Source: an uncultured Selenomonas sp. (GTDB lineage: Bacteria; Bacillota; Negativicutes; Selenomonadales; Selenomonadaceae). From it: a DNA stretch of 15,482 bases. Location: NCBI GenBank assembly GCA_900552565.1, contig USAK01000038.1:1-15482 (forward strand). Reading direction: 5' to 3'. Below are positions 6,843-14,299 of this stretch, in pieces; position 1 is the stretch's first letter; every line of letters starts with the position of its first letter. A model generated the notes under the pieces. It did not search any database. It worked only from the letters and a program-made list of their open reading frames with translations, and was not told the DNA's origin. The position numbers and the translations under genes were made by a program.

Positions 6843-7982
6843 TCATAAAGCTTCAGGTTGGCAGACCTTGCTCCTTGGCTTGATGTTCACCAGCACGATC
6901 TCTGGTGCTGGGCCGAGGCGGAAGAGCTGGCCCCAGGCGCCGTAGCCGCTGGAGACGATGGCGAGCAGGTGGCCGAAGCGCTTTGCGCCGTAATCGAGGG
7001 CGAAGATGCGCCTGGTCACGAACCGGTTGGGCCAGAACTGTCCGGCATGCGTATGGCCTGCGAAGTAGAGGTCCATGCCGCGCGAGGCGGCCTGCTCGAT
7101 GCGCAGCGGCTCGTGCTCCATCGCAATCGTGAAGACGTCGGGCTCTGCCTGCGGGAACTGGGCGTGCGGGGCGATCATGTAGTCTTCCATGCCCACGAGC
7201 GATACACCGGCGACGAGATGCACCGTGCCACCGCGCAGGCAGCGCACGCCGTTCTGTTTCAGGCGCTTCTGCTCCCTGCCGAGGTTCATCCCGTACGTGT
7301 CGTGGTTGCCGAAGACCGCATAGACGCCCCAGGGGGCCTTTAGTCCCGCAAATCCCTTGAAGCTCTTGTCGCGCAACACATAGCCGAGGTTGCCGTCGAT
7401 GATATCGCCGCCGAAAAGGATGAGGTCAGGCTGCAGGTTCATCATGTCGCGGCGCAGCTCTGCCGCAAACGAACGGCCCAGCACGGCTCCGAGGTGGATG
7501 TCGCTGGCAAATGCCACTGAGAACGCGCGCTCGATGGGCTTTTCGGTCTCCATCTCGATGCGGCGCACCACCGGATGGCGCGCGCGCCAGCTGCCGACGG
7601 CGAGCAAGGCCGCCAGCCCCAGCAGGGAGGTCCGGCCGTAATAGACGGCAAAGACGGTATGCCACCAGTCAAGACCAAAGCCGAATGGCTGTGCAAGGCA
7701 GACGAGCCAGACGATAAAGGCAGGCAGCAACAGGAGTGTCATGTAGTAGCCGTAGATGAACCAGTAGCCGCCAATTCTCGCCAGCAGCCGCGTCACGCGC
7801 AGCGGCAGGTGATTCCCGAGGATGTTCGGTATGAGATAGACAAATGGCAGTAGCAAAAAAATCAGGAGCAGCCCGTGCTCTGGGACGGGCAGTGCCCAGC
7901 GCAAGAGCAGCCACTGTCCTAGCCCTGAGAGCTCGCCGAGGCCCCATAGAATCCAATAGAAAGTGTAGCGGTGTTTCACCAA
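6843..7982 (-). CDS. Membrane-anchored metallophosphoesterase (YkuE/YaeI-like)
   Basis: The product has about 379 residues. The first 130 hold four or so membrane helices (about 8-30, 36-55, 72-100 and 108-130), and a calcineurin-like phosphoesterase domain follows. The metal-binding motifs are all present: ASDIHLG (Asp161, His163), GGDIIDG (Asp193), GNHDTYG (Asn226, His227), MEHEP (His290) and AGHTHAGQFWP (His310, His312). Relatives hydrolyse phosphodiester or pyrophosphate bonds in lipids such as UDP-diacylglucosamine, but this substrate is unknown. The frame opens with TTG at 7982, directly followed by GTG at 7979. GGGGGA lies five bases before the TTG and eight before the GTG, so the GTG is equally likely. 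The catalytic domain should lie at the membrane, probably on the cytoplasmic side. Downstream comes the flavoprotein gene. Confidence 0.92.
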   Translation of the reverse strand: MVKHRYTFYWILWGLGELSGLGQWLLLRWALPVPEHGLLLIFLLLPFVYLIPNILGNHLPLRVTRLLARIGGYWFIYGYYMTLLLLPAFIVWLVCLAQPFGFGLDWWHTVFAVYYGRTSLLGLAALLAVGSWRARHPVVRRIEMETEKPIERAFSVAFASDIHLGAVLGRSFAAELRRDMMNLQPDLILFGGDIIDGNLGYVLRDKSFKGFAGLKAPWGVYAVFGNHDTYGMNLGREQKRLKQNGVRCLRGGTVHLVAGVSLVGMEDYMIAPHAQFPQAEPDVFTIAMEHEPLRIEQAASRGMDLYFAGHTHAGQFWPNRFVTRRIFALDYGAKRFGHLLAIVSSGYGAWGQLFRLGPAPEIVLVNIKPRSKVCQPEAL

Positions 7983-8096
7983 GCGTTCCCCCGTTCTTGT
8001 TTCCCCTTATCTGAATTTAATTCGACGAAGTGCGGCAAAGTCCTCCTGACCGTTCACGCAGATAGATTCCCCTTTCGATTCGCCATCTTCCTGATC

Positions 8097-8119
8097 AAAA
8101 AGTTCAGTGCTGACTTTTT
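8097..8119. terminator. Terminator-like hairpin between the metallophosphoesterase and zinc-ribbon genes
   Basis: AAAAAGTTCAG (8097-8107) pairs with CTGACTTTTT (8110-8119) with one bulged T and T-runs on both strands. Like the hairpin at 4776, it lies between divergent genes and ends neither of them. Confidence 0.4.
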
Positions 8120-8181
8120 GCACAAGCTGACTCACCTGCAGTGATTGACATTGCAGGAGAACCCGCGGTGGAAGCAGAATC

Positions 8182-8197
8182 TATACTTAGTACTTAG
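8182..8197 (+). promoter_or_regulatory. Possible -10 box and tandem TACTTAG repeat before the zinc-ribbon gene
   Basis: TATACT (8182-8187) could be a -10 box for the gene at 8234, but no -35 is visible at the right distance. It overlaps two direct copies of TACTTAG (8184-8190 and 8191-8197). The 250-base gap around it holds no gene. Confidence 0.3.
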
Positions 8198-8233
8198 ACC
8201 AATGACCATCTGATTCACTTGGGGGTGTAGAAG

Positions 8234-11131
8234 ATGTTTTGCATGAACTGCGGCACGAAGCTGCCGGATCACGCTAGATTCTGTTTCAACTGTGGAGCCA
8301 AGGTCCCGGAAGGGCCGGATGATGGGACTGCTGCTGACGAAGGGCAGGCACCTGTAACAGGGACGCCGGATGAACCGCTGTCGGACGCACTCGGCAGCCA
8401 TTTCACGGTTCTCGGTCAATACGCGGTGGAGCTGCCGCGGGCCACGGCCATCTACAACCAGCTCTGGGCGCCGTTCAATCGGGAGGGGACGCGGATTGCG
8501 CTGCTCGCCCGATATGAGATACGCAAGCACCTGAAGGAACATGTGGTGGAGAATCCCGTGGAGTTCTCAGCCCAGGTACTCGCGTACTGCATGACCGTCT
8601 GCGACCCGCTTTTCGAGAAGGCCGTGGAGCTCCTGATCGACCGCGGCATCGACTATGTGACGAAGAAGGACCTCTGGGACAGGCTCGACGATTCCGCCAC
8701 GTCGACGGACCTTGTCAAGGCCATGCTGGCAGACAAGGCGGCCATTGAGGACTATGAAAAGGACTTGGCGGTGGAGAGGCAGGCCAACAAGGCGAGCTGG
8801 CGTGGCGGCGGCTTCGGCATCACGGGGGCCATCACGGGCACAATCAAGGCGTCGATGATGAACACGGCGCAAGATGCCCTGAGCGCACTCGGGCGCAGCA
8901 TCACAGGCAATTCCTATTCCGACCGTCTCGAGCGCTTCATCCAGGACAGGAGTGCCAAGCGGAATTATCCGGCCATGGCCCGCGATTTCATCAATTCGGT
9001 CTGCCGGTTCGACCTGTTCAACGAGGTCTATCAACTGTTGGCGGAAGAAGGCCGCGTGCCGAAGGTGTCGTTTGAGACGAGCAAGGCAGACAGTCGGCGG
9101 AAGAACCTGCTGGAACGGTACGCCAGCGGCAAGCTTGAAAAAGAAGAGGTGCTCAGAGGTCTTTGCAGCTGCCTGGAGATAACCGGTGAGACGCAGTCGA
9201 TCTATGAGGCGCTGCTGGAGCTGGAGCCATCTGCCGCAAGGGATGTGTTCCATATGGCAGCGTCCGAAGGTGAGGAGCTCGAACTGGCCAAGTCGGTCTG
9301 GCAGACGTATGAGATTGACAAGAAAGTCGGACAGGATTTCCATTTCCCTGACTGGATGCCGAATTTCCTTTCCCGTCCTTTTTCTGTGGTGGCAGGGCCA
9401 GCTATGCTGCTGGCTCTGCTGATCGAGCTCCGCGACTTGCCTCAGATGTTCCGCAAGGAGGGGACGGCTCCTATGTACATCGCCCTGACGGCTGGCACGT
9501 ACTGGATCCCGGCAGATGCCAACGATGTGAGCTTTTGGGGGATGGACCGCGAGGTAGAGCTGACTCTCGACCATCCAGGAGATACCGACTGGATGGGTCA
9601 TGGCGTCCACTTCCATCTGGTGCAGTTTAGAGGTAACGCAGCGGCATGGTCTAAAGAGCTCCGCGAGAAGAAGCTCCAAGAGGCAGAGGCTTTGCTAGGC
9701 GCCAGAGACAAAGCGCGCGCCTTATCTGCCTTTCTGCTTGCCGCAGAGATGGGCAGTGCCGAAGCGGCCTGGCAGGCAGGAATCCTGCAGGCGAAAGACG
9801 GCCAGCAGGAAGAAGCGCAGTGGTCTTCCGTGGAAGCCGCTGTGCTGGGCAAGAAGGAAGCGGCCTGGGTGCTGTACCAATATCTGAAGAAGAAACAGAA
9901 TGAACAGTGTGCTGCTTACCGGAGATTGGCCGCCAAGGACGCGCAGGCGCTAGTAGATGCGGGAAAGTACGACGAGGCCTTGGCCTGGTACGAGACGTTG
10001 GTCGCAGAAGGCGACGGCACGGCCTGCCTCTATCTGGGCCAGATGGCCGAGCAGGGCAAGGGCATGGAAAAAGACGAGGCCAAGGCCATGGACTGGTACG
10101 AGAAAGCCAAGGCCTATGGCTGCGAAGAAGCAGGGCAGGCCCTCGGAGCGCTGGCCTTTGCCTGGGGCCAAGCGCTGGAAGAAAAGGCCAAGGCAGAAAC
10201 GGGACCGCAGGCTAGGACAGACTGGCAGCAGGCCTGGCACGATTACCAGCGCGCCTTGGCCGAGGACTATCCGGGAGCTGCGGAGAAAATCAAGGCACTT
10301 GGCCTCCAGCTTGGCAAGGAAATGGAGGCCAAGGGGCAAGATGCAGAGGCATTGGCCTACTACCAAGCGGCCCTGGACCTCGGCAGTCAGGATGCGCTGC
10401 TCCGGGCAGCACGGCTTTGCGTCGACCCGCAGAGCGAGACATTCGACTTCACCGAGGCTTGGCAGCTCTACCAGAAGGCCGCACAGAATGCGGAGGATGC
10501 AGATGCCGTCAGCGACGAGTGGAACAGCCGCAAGGCACTCGTGCCCCTGGATGTACGAGTGGACTGCTTGCGGGGCGTCGTGAAAGACAAGATGGCCAAC
10601 GCCGCCTACTATTATTGGGGAGATAAGCTATCCAACCCGCTGGACAATGCCATGAAGTCCTACGGCGCGCGGGCAGGCGTCCAGAGAGCCCAGGTCGTGC
10701 TGCTCTGCGATTCCACCCATTCCCTCTTCTGGGGCAAGGGCGAGGAAGGCTTCCTGATCACCGAGAACGGCCAGCTCATCTGCTCCATGGGCCTCCACGT
10801 CTCTCTGGACCAAGTAGGCCCTGTGGAATACGACGATCAGGAACTCATAGCAACTGCCTTTGGCACCGTGCTGGCCCGCTTCAAGAGCGAGTCTGACGAA
10901 GACGGGGACTTTTGCGACCTCCTCAACGACATCGTCCTGCTGCCCCATCCAAAACAACAGGACGAAGCACCAGCCCAGCCGACAGCAGGGCCAGCACAGC
11001 AGCCAGAGCCTCAGCACGCAGCTGCATCAGGAGTCTCCTTCTGCCCACAGTGCGGCGCCCCCGCCGAGCCAGGCACCCGCTTCTGCGGCCAGTGCGGTAC
11101 TCCCTTGACATCCGCAAGAACGAAGTCATGA
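8234..11131 (+). CDS. Large double zinc-ribbon protein with Sel1/TPR-like repeats
   Basis: I do not recognise a named family for this 965-residue protein. A zinc ribbon opens it (Cys3, Cys6, Cys17, Cys20; two C-X2-C knuckles) and another closes it (Cys937, Cys940, Cys951, Cys954). Between them are a mostly helical region, a Gly-rich stretch around 191-215 (RGGGFGITGAITGTIKASMM), one hydrophobic segment near 376-398, and Ala-rich helical repeats from about 490 to 760. The clearest repeat is Sel1-like, ACLYLGQMAEQGKGMEKDEA onward, near 597-633. A beta-rich block with WGKGEEGFLITENGQ follows near 825-845 and resembles the FGSGKDG domain seen in other zinc-ribbon proteins. An Ala/Pro/Gln linker (about 905-930) precedes the last ribbon. 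GGGGGTG seven bases before ATG 8234 fixes the start. The gene stands alone and ends at a strong terminator. The architecture suggests a scaffold or protein-binding role. Confidence 0.85.
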   Translation: MFCMNCGTKLPDHARFCFNCGAKVPEGPDDGTAADEGQAPVTGTPDEPLSDALGSHFTVLGQYAVELPRATAIYNQLWAPFNREGTRIALLARYEIRKHLKEHVVENPVEFSAQVLAYCMTVCDPLFEKAVELLIDRGIDYVTKKDLWDRLDDSATSTDLVKAMLADKAAIEDYEKDLAVERQANKASWRGGGFGITGAITGTIKASMMNTAQDALSALGRSITGNSYSDRLERFIQDRSAKRNYPAMARDFINSVCRFDLFNEVYQLLAEEGRVPKVSFETSKADSRRKNLLERYASGKLEKEEVLRGLCSCLEITGETQSIYEALLELEPSAARDVFHMAASEGEELELAKSVWQTYEIDKKVGQDFHFPDWMPNFLSRPFSVVAGPAMLLALLIELRDLPQMFRKEGTAPMYIALTAGTYWIPADANDVSFWGMDREVELTLDHPGDTDWMGHGVHFHLVQFRGNAAAWSKELREKKLQEAEALLGARDKARALSAFLLAAEMGSAEAAWQAGILQAKDGQQEEAQWSSVEAAVLGKKEAAWVLYQYLKKKQNEQCAAYRRLAAKDAQALVDAGKYDEALAWYETLVAEGDGTACLYLGQMAEQGKGMEKDEAKAMDWYEKAKAYGCEEAGQALGALAFAWGQALEEKAKAETGPQARTDWQQAWHDYQRALAEDYPGAAEKIKALGLQLGKEMEAKGQDAEALAYYQAALDLGSQDALLRAARLCVDPQSETFDFTEAWQLYQKAAQNAEDADAVSDEWNSRKALVPLDVRVDCLRGVVKDKMANAAYYYWGDKLSNPLDNAMKSYGARAGVQRAQVVLLCDSTHSLFWGKGEEGFLITENGQLICSMGLHVSLDQVGPVEYDDQELIATAFGTVLARFKSESDEDGDFCDLLNDIVLLPHPKQQDEAPAQPTAGPAQQPEPQHAAASGVSFCPQCGAPAEPGTRFCGQCGTPLTSARTKS

Positions 11132-11203
11132 TCACGGCGCGCCAAAGGCAACGCTGTAAGCCGTGCAATGCACGTATCACATACCGTGAGGTTTTCATCG
11201 AAT

Positions 11204-11262
11204 AAAATGCACCGGATGGATATCCTTTACATGGGCAAAGGAATTCATCCGGTGCATTTTTG
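11204..11262. terminator. Strong bidirectional terminator between zinc-ribbon and nitroreductase genes
   Basis: A perfect 15-bp stem AAAATGCACCGGATG (11204-11218) / CATCCGGTGCATTTT (11246-11260) has an inner TCCTTT/AAAGGA extension and T-runs on both strands. It lies 72 bases after the zinc-ribbon stop and 45 bases past the nitroreductase stop. The rest of 11132-11307 holds no gene. Confidence 0.93.
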
Positions 11263-11307
11263 CCGTTGTGTACAGTGGTCTTTATCGAGGCAGAGTTGAC
11301 AAGTGGC

Positions 11308-12023
11308 TCATTTCCAGATCACAGATTCTTCGAGGGGGCGACGGCGTTTGTCGCGATGCGGTGCTTCACCGCGGTAGCCGAGCGCGGTCATGCAAGCAAC
11401 ACCGAAATGTTCGGGGTCATAGAGATGGTAGGTATCCGATAAAATGGACTCAACCTTATCCTTCGTAAAGCCTTCGATGGGGCAGGAGTCGATGCCCAGA
11501 TAGGCAGCTGCGAAGAGGACATTGGCCATGACGATATAGGTCTGCTTTGATGACCAGTCGAATGCCGAACGCTCGGATTCGAGGGTCTTGTGCTGGTCGC
11601 GGCAGAATCCCGTATAAGCTGCCCTAAACATGTTGTATGCTTGCTCTCGGGAAGTTCCATGATGTCGTGCGTGATGTGTTCGAGATAAGGCGAGCCGAAG
11701 GTGATGTCCGCTTTCTTTCGTGCCAGGAATACCAGAAAATGGCTGGCATCTTGGAGCGCGGCGTCTGCACCCCAGGCATATGGCCGGATGGACTGGCGGA
11801 CTTCCGGATCTTGCAGGACAATGATCTTCCAAGGCTCAAAGCCGAAAGACGTCGGTGCAAGGCGTGCCGCCTCTAAAATCGTCTGCATGTCCCCATCGCT
11901 GATCTTCTTGTCCTTGTCCCAGGCCTTTGTTGCATAGCGGTACTTCAAGACCTGCAGCAAATCCTCGCGGCGCAGCTTTGGCTGTGCGACCTTTACCGTT
12001 TCGATAACTGCCTTTTCGTTCAT
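11308..12023 (-). pseudogene. NAD(P)H-dependent nitroreductase gene, one-base frameshift
   Basis: Read from ATG 12023, the product begins as a nitroreductase: LLQVLKYRYATKAWD (about 22-36), EAARLAPTSFGFEPWKIIVL (a classic FMN-site block), ASHFLVFLARKK and EHITHDIMELPE. The frame then breaks near 11644-11648 and the family sequence continues one frame over: EQAYNMFRAAYTGF, TYIVMANVLFAAAYLGIDSC, PIEGFTKDKV and ending EESVIWK at 11308. The join looks like GAGGAG shortened to GAGAG, a single missing base. Restored, the protein would be about 239 residues, normal for FMN-dependent reducers of nitro compounds and quinones. AGAGGA lies about 11 bases before the ATG, and TGGTAAAAT (12072-12064) is a possible extended -10. 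There is no slippery heptamer to suggest programmed shifting. It may be a real mutation or a sequencing error. Confidence 0.85.
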
Positions 12024-12160
12024 ATGATTCGATTCCTCTCTTTTACTTTCTTCATTATGTATTATTTTACCATGAAAAGCGTCATTTGTATGTGACTCAG
12101 TATCATTGGGGACATCTTGTGGACGAACGGAATCCGGGATGGGTTCAATAGAGTGACTAG

Positions 12161-12183
12161 AAAAATTCACCCGTCGAATTTTT
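12161..12183 (-). terminator. A/T-rich terminator after the DUF1848 gene
   Basis: AAAAATTC (12161-12168) and GAATTTTT (12176-12183) form an 8-bp stem with a 7-base loop, nine bases past the DUF1848 stop. On the minus strand the stem ends in a T-run. No other gene lies in the 168-base gap 12024-12191. Confidence 0.6.
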
Positions 12184-12191
12184 AACGTCGA

Positions 12192-13145
12192 TCAAAACAA
12201 GGAATCCATCTGGCTCTCGGCTGTCGGCTGGATTTTCAGGTGGGTGACCTTGCGCGCGGTGATGGTCTCGTCGCCGCGCAGGGTGCCGGAGAGGATGGTG
12301 GCGTCGCTGTGGTGGTCGGCGAAGCTGGCTTCGGCCATGCGCCCGTTGGTGTTGGCATAGCAGTAGCGGCAGCGGTGCAGGCAGGTATCGTACTGGCCGA
12401 TGTCGACGCTCTTCATGCAATGGCAGACGTCGCGCTGAGTCGGGTCTTTCTTGACATCGATGGGCGCGCCGATGACGCGCTCGATGCGTTCCTTGTCGAT
12501 GCAGGCCCCGTGTTCGATGCCGTAGGCGGCGAGGTCGATTGCCTCAGAGCATGACTGCAGGGTGACACCGGAACCTTTGGCGAGCCGAGCAAAGCCCTCG
12601 GCCAATATATTCATCTCAGGGATGCCGAGCGGGTGCAGCGCGAGTGGTTTCGTGTTGCGCTCGGTCTTGCGGTAGAGGTCGAGAAAGCTGATGACGCAGC
12701 GGTCGGTGTACGGTGCGAGCCTTTCGAGCATGGCGGCGAAGTCGTGCAGATGCTGCTTGATGGTGTAGCGGCCGTTGAGCAGGATGGGATCGTAGCGCCA
12801 GACCATGCGCGCCTTGCCGAGTTGCTGCGACATCTGCTGGAAGGTGCGGATGACTTCGCGCTTGTCGGGCAGGCCCGGCTCGACATCGTGGCCGTACGGC
12901 GTGATGGTGAACTGGAAGTAGAACGGGTACTTCGCGCGGAGCTCTTCGAGATGCGGCAGCATCGGCGCGGCGTTCTTGGTCCAGAAGACGATGCAGTCGA
13001 CGTCCTCCGGCCGCAGCGAGATGCGGCTGACCTGTTTGCGGTTAAATGGGTTGATCGCGTCGACGAACCCCGCGCGGACGCGGTTCATGAACCACGATGT
13101 ATAGAAAGCCGGAATATCGGTCCGGCGGCTGGCACTGATGATCAT
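12192..13145 (-). CDS. DUF1848 family protein with C-terminal radical-SAM-like cysteine motif
   Basis: This 317-residue protein matches DUF1848: it begins IISASRRTDIPAFYTSWF (2-19) and has INPFNRKQV (31-39), VFWTKNAAPML (53-63), FTITPYG (79-85) and VWRYDPI (115-121). Near the C-terminus is a cysteine cluster: Cys241, Cys243 and then TCLHRCRYCYAN, which gives C255-X3-C259-X2-C262. That is the spacing of the radical SAM iron-sulfur motif, but placed at the C-terminal rather than the N-terminal end. The function of DUF1848 is not established to my knowledge; binding of a [4Fe-4S] cluster is an inference. ATG 13145 follows GAGGA by eight bases or so. The gene begins 17 bases after the stop of the methyltransferase-like gene, so the two form an operon, and an A/T-rich terminator follows. 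Confidence 0.9.
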   Translation of the reverse strand: MIISASRRTDIPAFYTSWFMNRVRAGFVDAINPFNRKQVSRISLRPEDVDCIVFWTKNAAPMLPHLEELRAKYPFYFQFTITPYGHDVEPGLPDKREVIRTFQQMSQQLGKARMVWRYDPILLNGRYTIKQHLHDFAAMLERLAPYTDRCVISFLDLYRKTERNTKPLALHPLGIPEMNILAEGFARLAKGSGVTLQSCSEAIDLAAYGIEHGACIDKERIERVIGAPIDVKKDPTQRDVCHCMKSVDIGQYDTCLHRCRYCYANTNGRMAEASFADHHSDATILSGTLRGDETITARKVTHLKIQPTAESQMDSLF

Positions 13146-13162
13146 GGATGATTCCTCTTTTC

Positions 13163-14107
13163 TCACTGTTTCTGCAGGACGAGGTAGTAGTACCGCGTCC
13201 ATTTCTTGGGCATGAAACCGCTGTCACCGCGGAAAATCTTGGCCTGGACCTCCGCAGGCATCTCGTAGGGGCAGCGGCTCCAGGCTGGCGCGCCGCCTGT
13301 AAAGAGATTCGTGCCGATGACCTCGGCAGGTACATCCCACTCCGCCTGCACGCGAGCTGCGAGCTCGCGCATGATGGCCTTGCTGCCCGCATACTGCAGG
13401 TCGATGATGACAAAGACAGCGCCGGGCTTGGCCTGTTCCACCGTGGCGCGCATCTTGTCGAGGAATGTCTCCTGCTCCGTCGGCTCGACATGGCTCAGAT
13501 AGTTCTGCAGAAAGTAGACATCGGCCTGCTCCTGGATGCGCTTGCGGCAGGTTCTGCCGTGCATGCATTGCTCGCATGGCGCGAGGTTGTCACAGCAATA
13601 GATGAGACGTCCTTCGTCACCGCAGCGGACGAGGCCGTCTTCTTGGCAGAGCTGCCAGCTGATCTGCTGCTCGCTCTCCCAGCCGCACTCCCCGTCGAGG
13701 ATGGTGATGGCCGTCCTGTCGTGGAGCTGTGCGCCGCGCAGGGCTTTGAGTGTGCCGTACATTTCGGGGCACGGTCCCCCGGCAAAGAAAGCCAGGTTGA
13801 GGACCGGGTAGAACGCCTGGCGTTCCTGCAGGGCCGGGATGACATAGTCGCGGACGACGCGGCAGGCTGGCTCAACGTAGTACGGGTAGTAAGCGAGCAT
13901 GTACGCCTTGCGGTTCTCCTCGGTATGGTAGCGGCTCACACAGGCCTCATTGGCATGCTGCGGCTGATAGCTCTGGCGCAGTGACTGTACTGCCCCGCGC
14001 ACGCGGATGGTTTCCGCATCGCTGAGGCAGCCGTATGGCATAACGGCCGGGCCATATGTCTTCTCGAAGACGCGGTCAAAAATATTGTGCTCCATCATAC
14101 GTTCCAT
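13163..14107 (-). CDS. Methyltransferase-like protein with a cysteine cluster, unknown function
   Basis: I cannot name this 314-residue protein, but its strand pattern fits a class I SAM-dependent methyltransferase. A glycine motif VLNLAFFAGGPCPEMYG (102-118) is followed by an acidic strand end ITILDGE (Asp138), then ADVYFLQNYLSHV (195-207, motif IV position), GAVFVIIDLQY (229-239) and a closing YYYLVLQK. Between the second and fourth strands lies a cysteine set, CCDNLAPCEQC then C (Cys171, 172, 178, 181, 187), which could hold zinc or an iron-sulfur cluster. AAGGGG lies nine bases before ATG 14107; ATG 14098 or 14095 are weaker choices. TACAAT at 14167-14162 may be its -10, while the nearest TTGACA (14195-14190) is 22 bases away, which is too far for a normal promoter. 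It leads a two-gene operon with DUF1848, so it may modify the same substrate. Methyltransferase activity is inferred from pattern only. Confidence 0.8.
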   Translation of the reverse strand: MERMMEHNIFDRVFEKTYGPAVMPYGCLSDAETIRVRGAVQSLRQSYQPQHANEACVSRYHTEENRKAYMLAYYPYYVEPACRVVRDYVIPALQERQAFYPVLNLAFFAGGPCPEMYGTLKALRGAQLHDRTAITILDGECGWESEQQISWQLCQEDGLVRCGDEGRLIYCCDNLAPCEQCMHGRTCRKRIQEQADVYFLQNYLSHVEPTEQETFLDKMRATVEQAKPGAVFVIIDLQYAGSKAIMRELAARVQAEWDVPAEVIGTNLFTGGAPAWSRCPYEMPAEVQAKIFRGDSGFMPKKWTRYYYLVLQKQ

Positions 14108-14243
14108 GAGGCAGGTCCCCTTTCCTTCTTTTCTTCGTGCTTCTTTTCCGTTGACATGTCCATTGTAGAAGAAAAACAGAGGGCTTTCGTGTCAAAAAAC
14201 ATGTGAAGTTTCGCGGTGGGGCTAACGGCTGCAGCTGGACCTG

Positions 14244-14252
14244 TGTTAGAAT
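14244..14252 (+). promoter_or_regulatory. Extended -10 promoter of the WYL gene
   Basis: TGTTAGAAT is an extended -10 element (TG at 14244-14245, TAGAAT at 14247-14252), 48 bases before the start codon. It differs by one base from the element before the GGDEF/EAL gene at 1584. Confidence 0.55.
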
Positions 14253-14264
14253 AGGAAGGAATGA

Positions 14265-14276
14265 TTACAACTGGCA
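14265..14276 (+). repeat. Leader motif TTACAACTGGCA, copy 2
   Basis: It is identical to 1604-1615 and sits 12 bases after the -10 box. The shared leader spans the promoter, this motif and the ATGGTATG around the start codon. Confidence 0.6.
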
Positions 14277-14299
14277 GGCTATTGGAAGGGGATGATGGT

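Noticed and set aside
8145..8187. TTGACA (8145) with TATACT (8182) as a promoter for the zinc-ribbon gene
   Set aside because: The spacing is 31 bases, far from the 16-18 required.
8184..8197. Tandem TACTTAG as the start of a repeat array or CRISPR
   Set aside because: Only two 7-base copies occur with no further units, so it is no more than a possible binding site.
8567..9679. 370-residue minus-strand open frame inside the zinc-ribbon gene
   Set aside because: It has no recognisable motif or ribosome binding site, and the plus-strand frame runs through the whole region with a strong start and terminator.
13148..13984. 278-residue plus-strand open frame opposite the methyltransferase-like gene
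   Set aside because: An antisense shadow; the minus-strand frame has a ribosome binding site, operon spacing and fold-like strand pattern.
14151..14179. TTGACA at 14151 as the -35 of the WYL gene promoter
   Set aside because: No -10-like hexamer lies 16-18 bases downstream on the plus strand; the extended -10 at 14244 fits the gene better.
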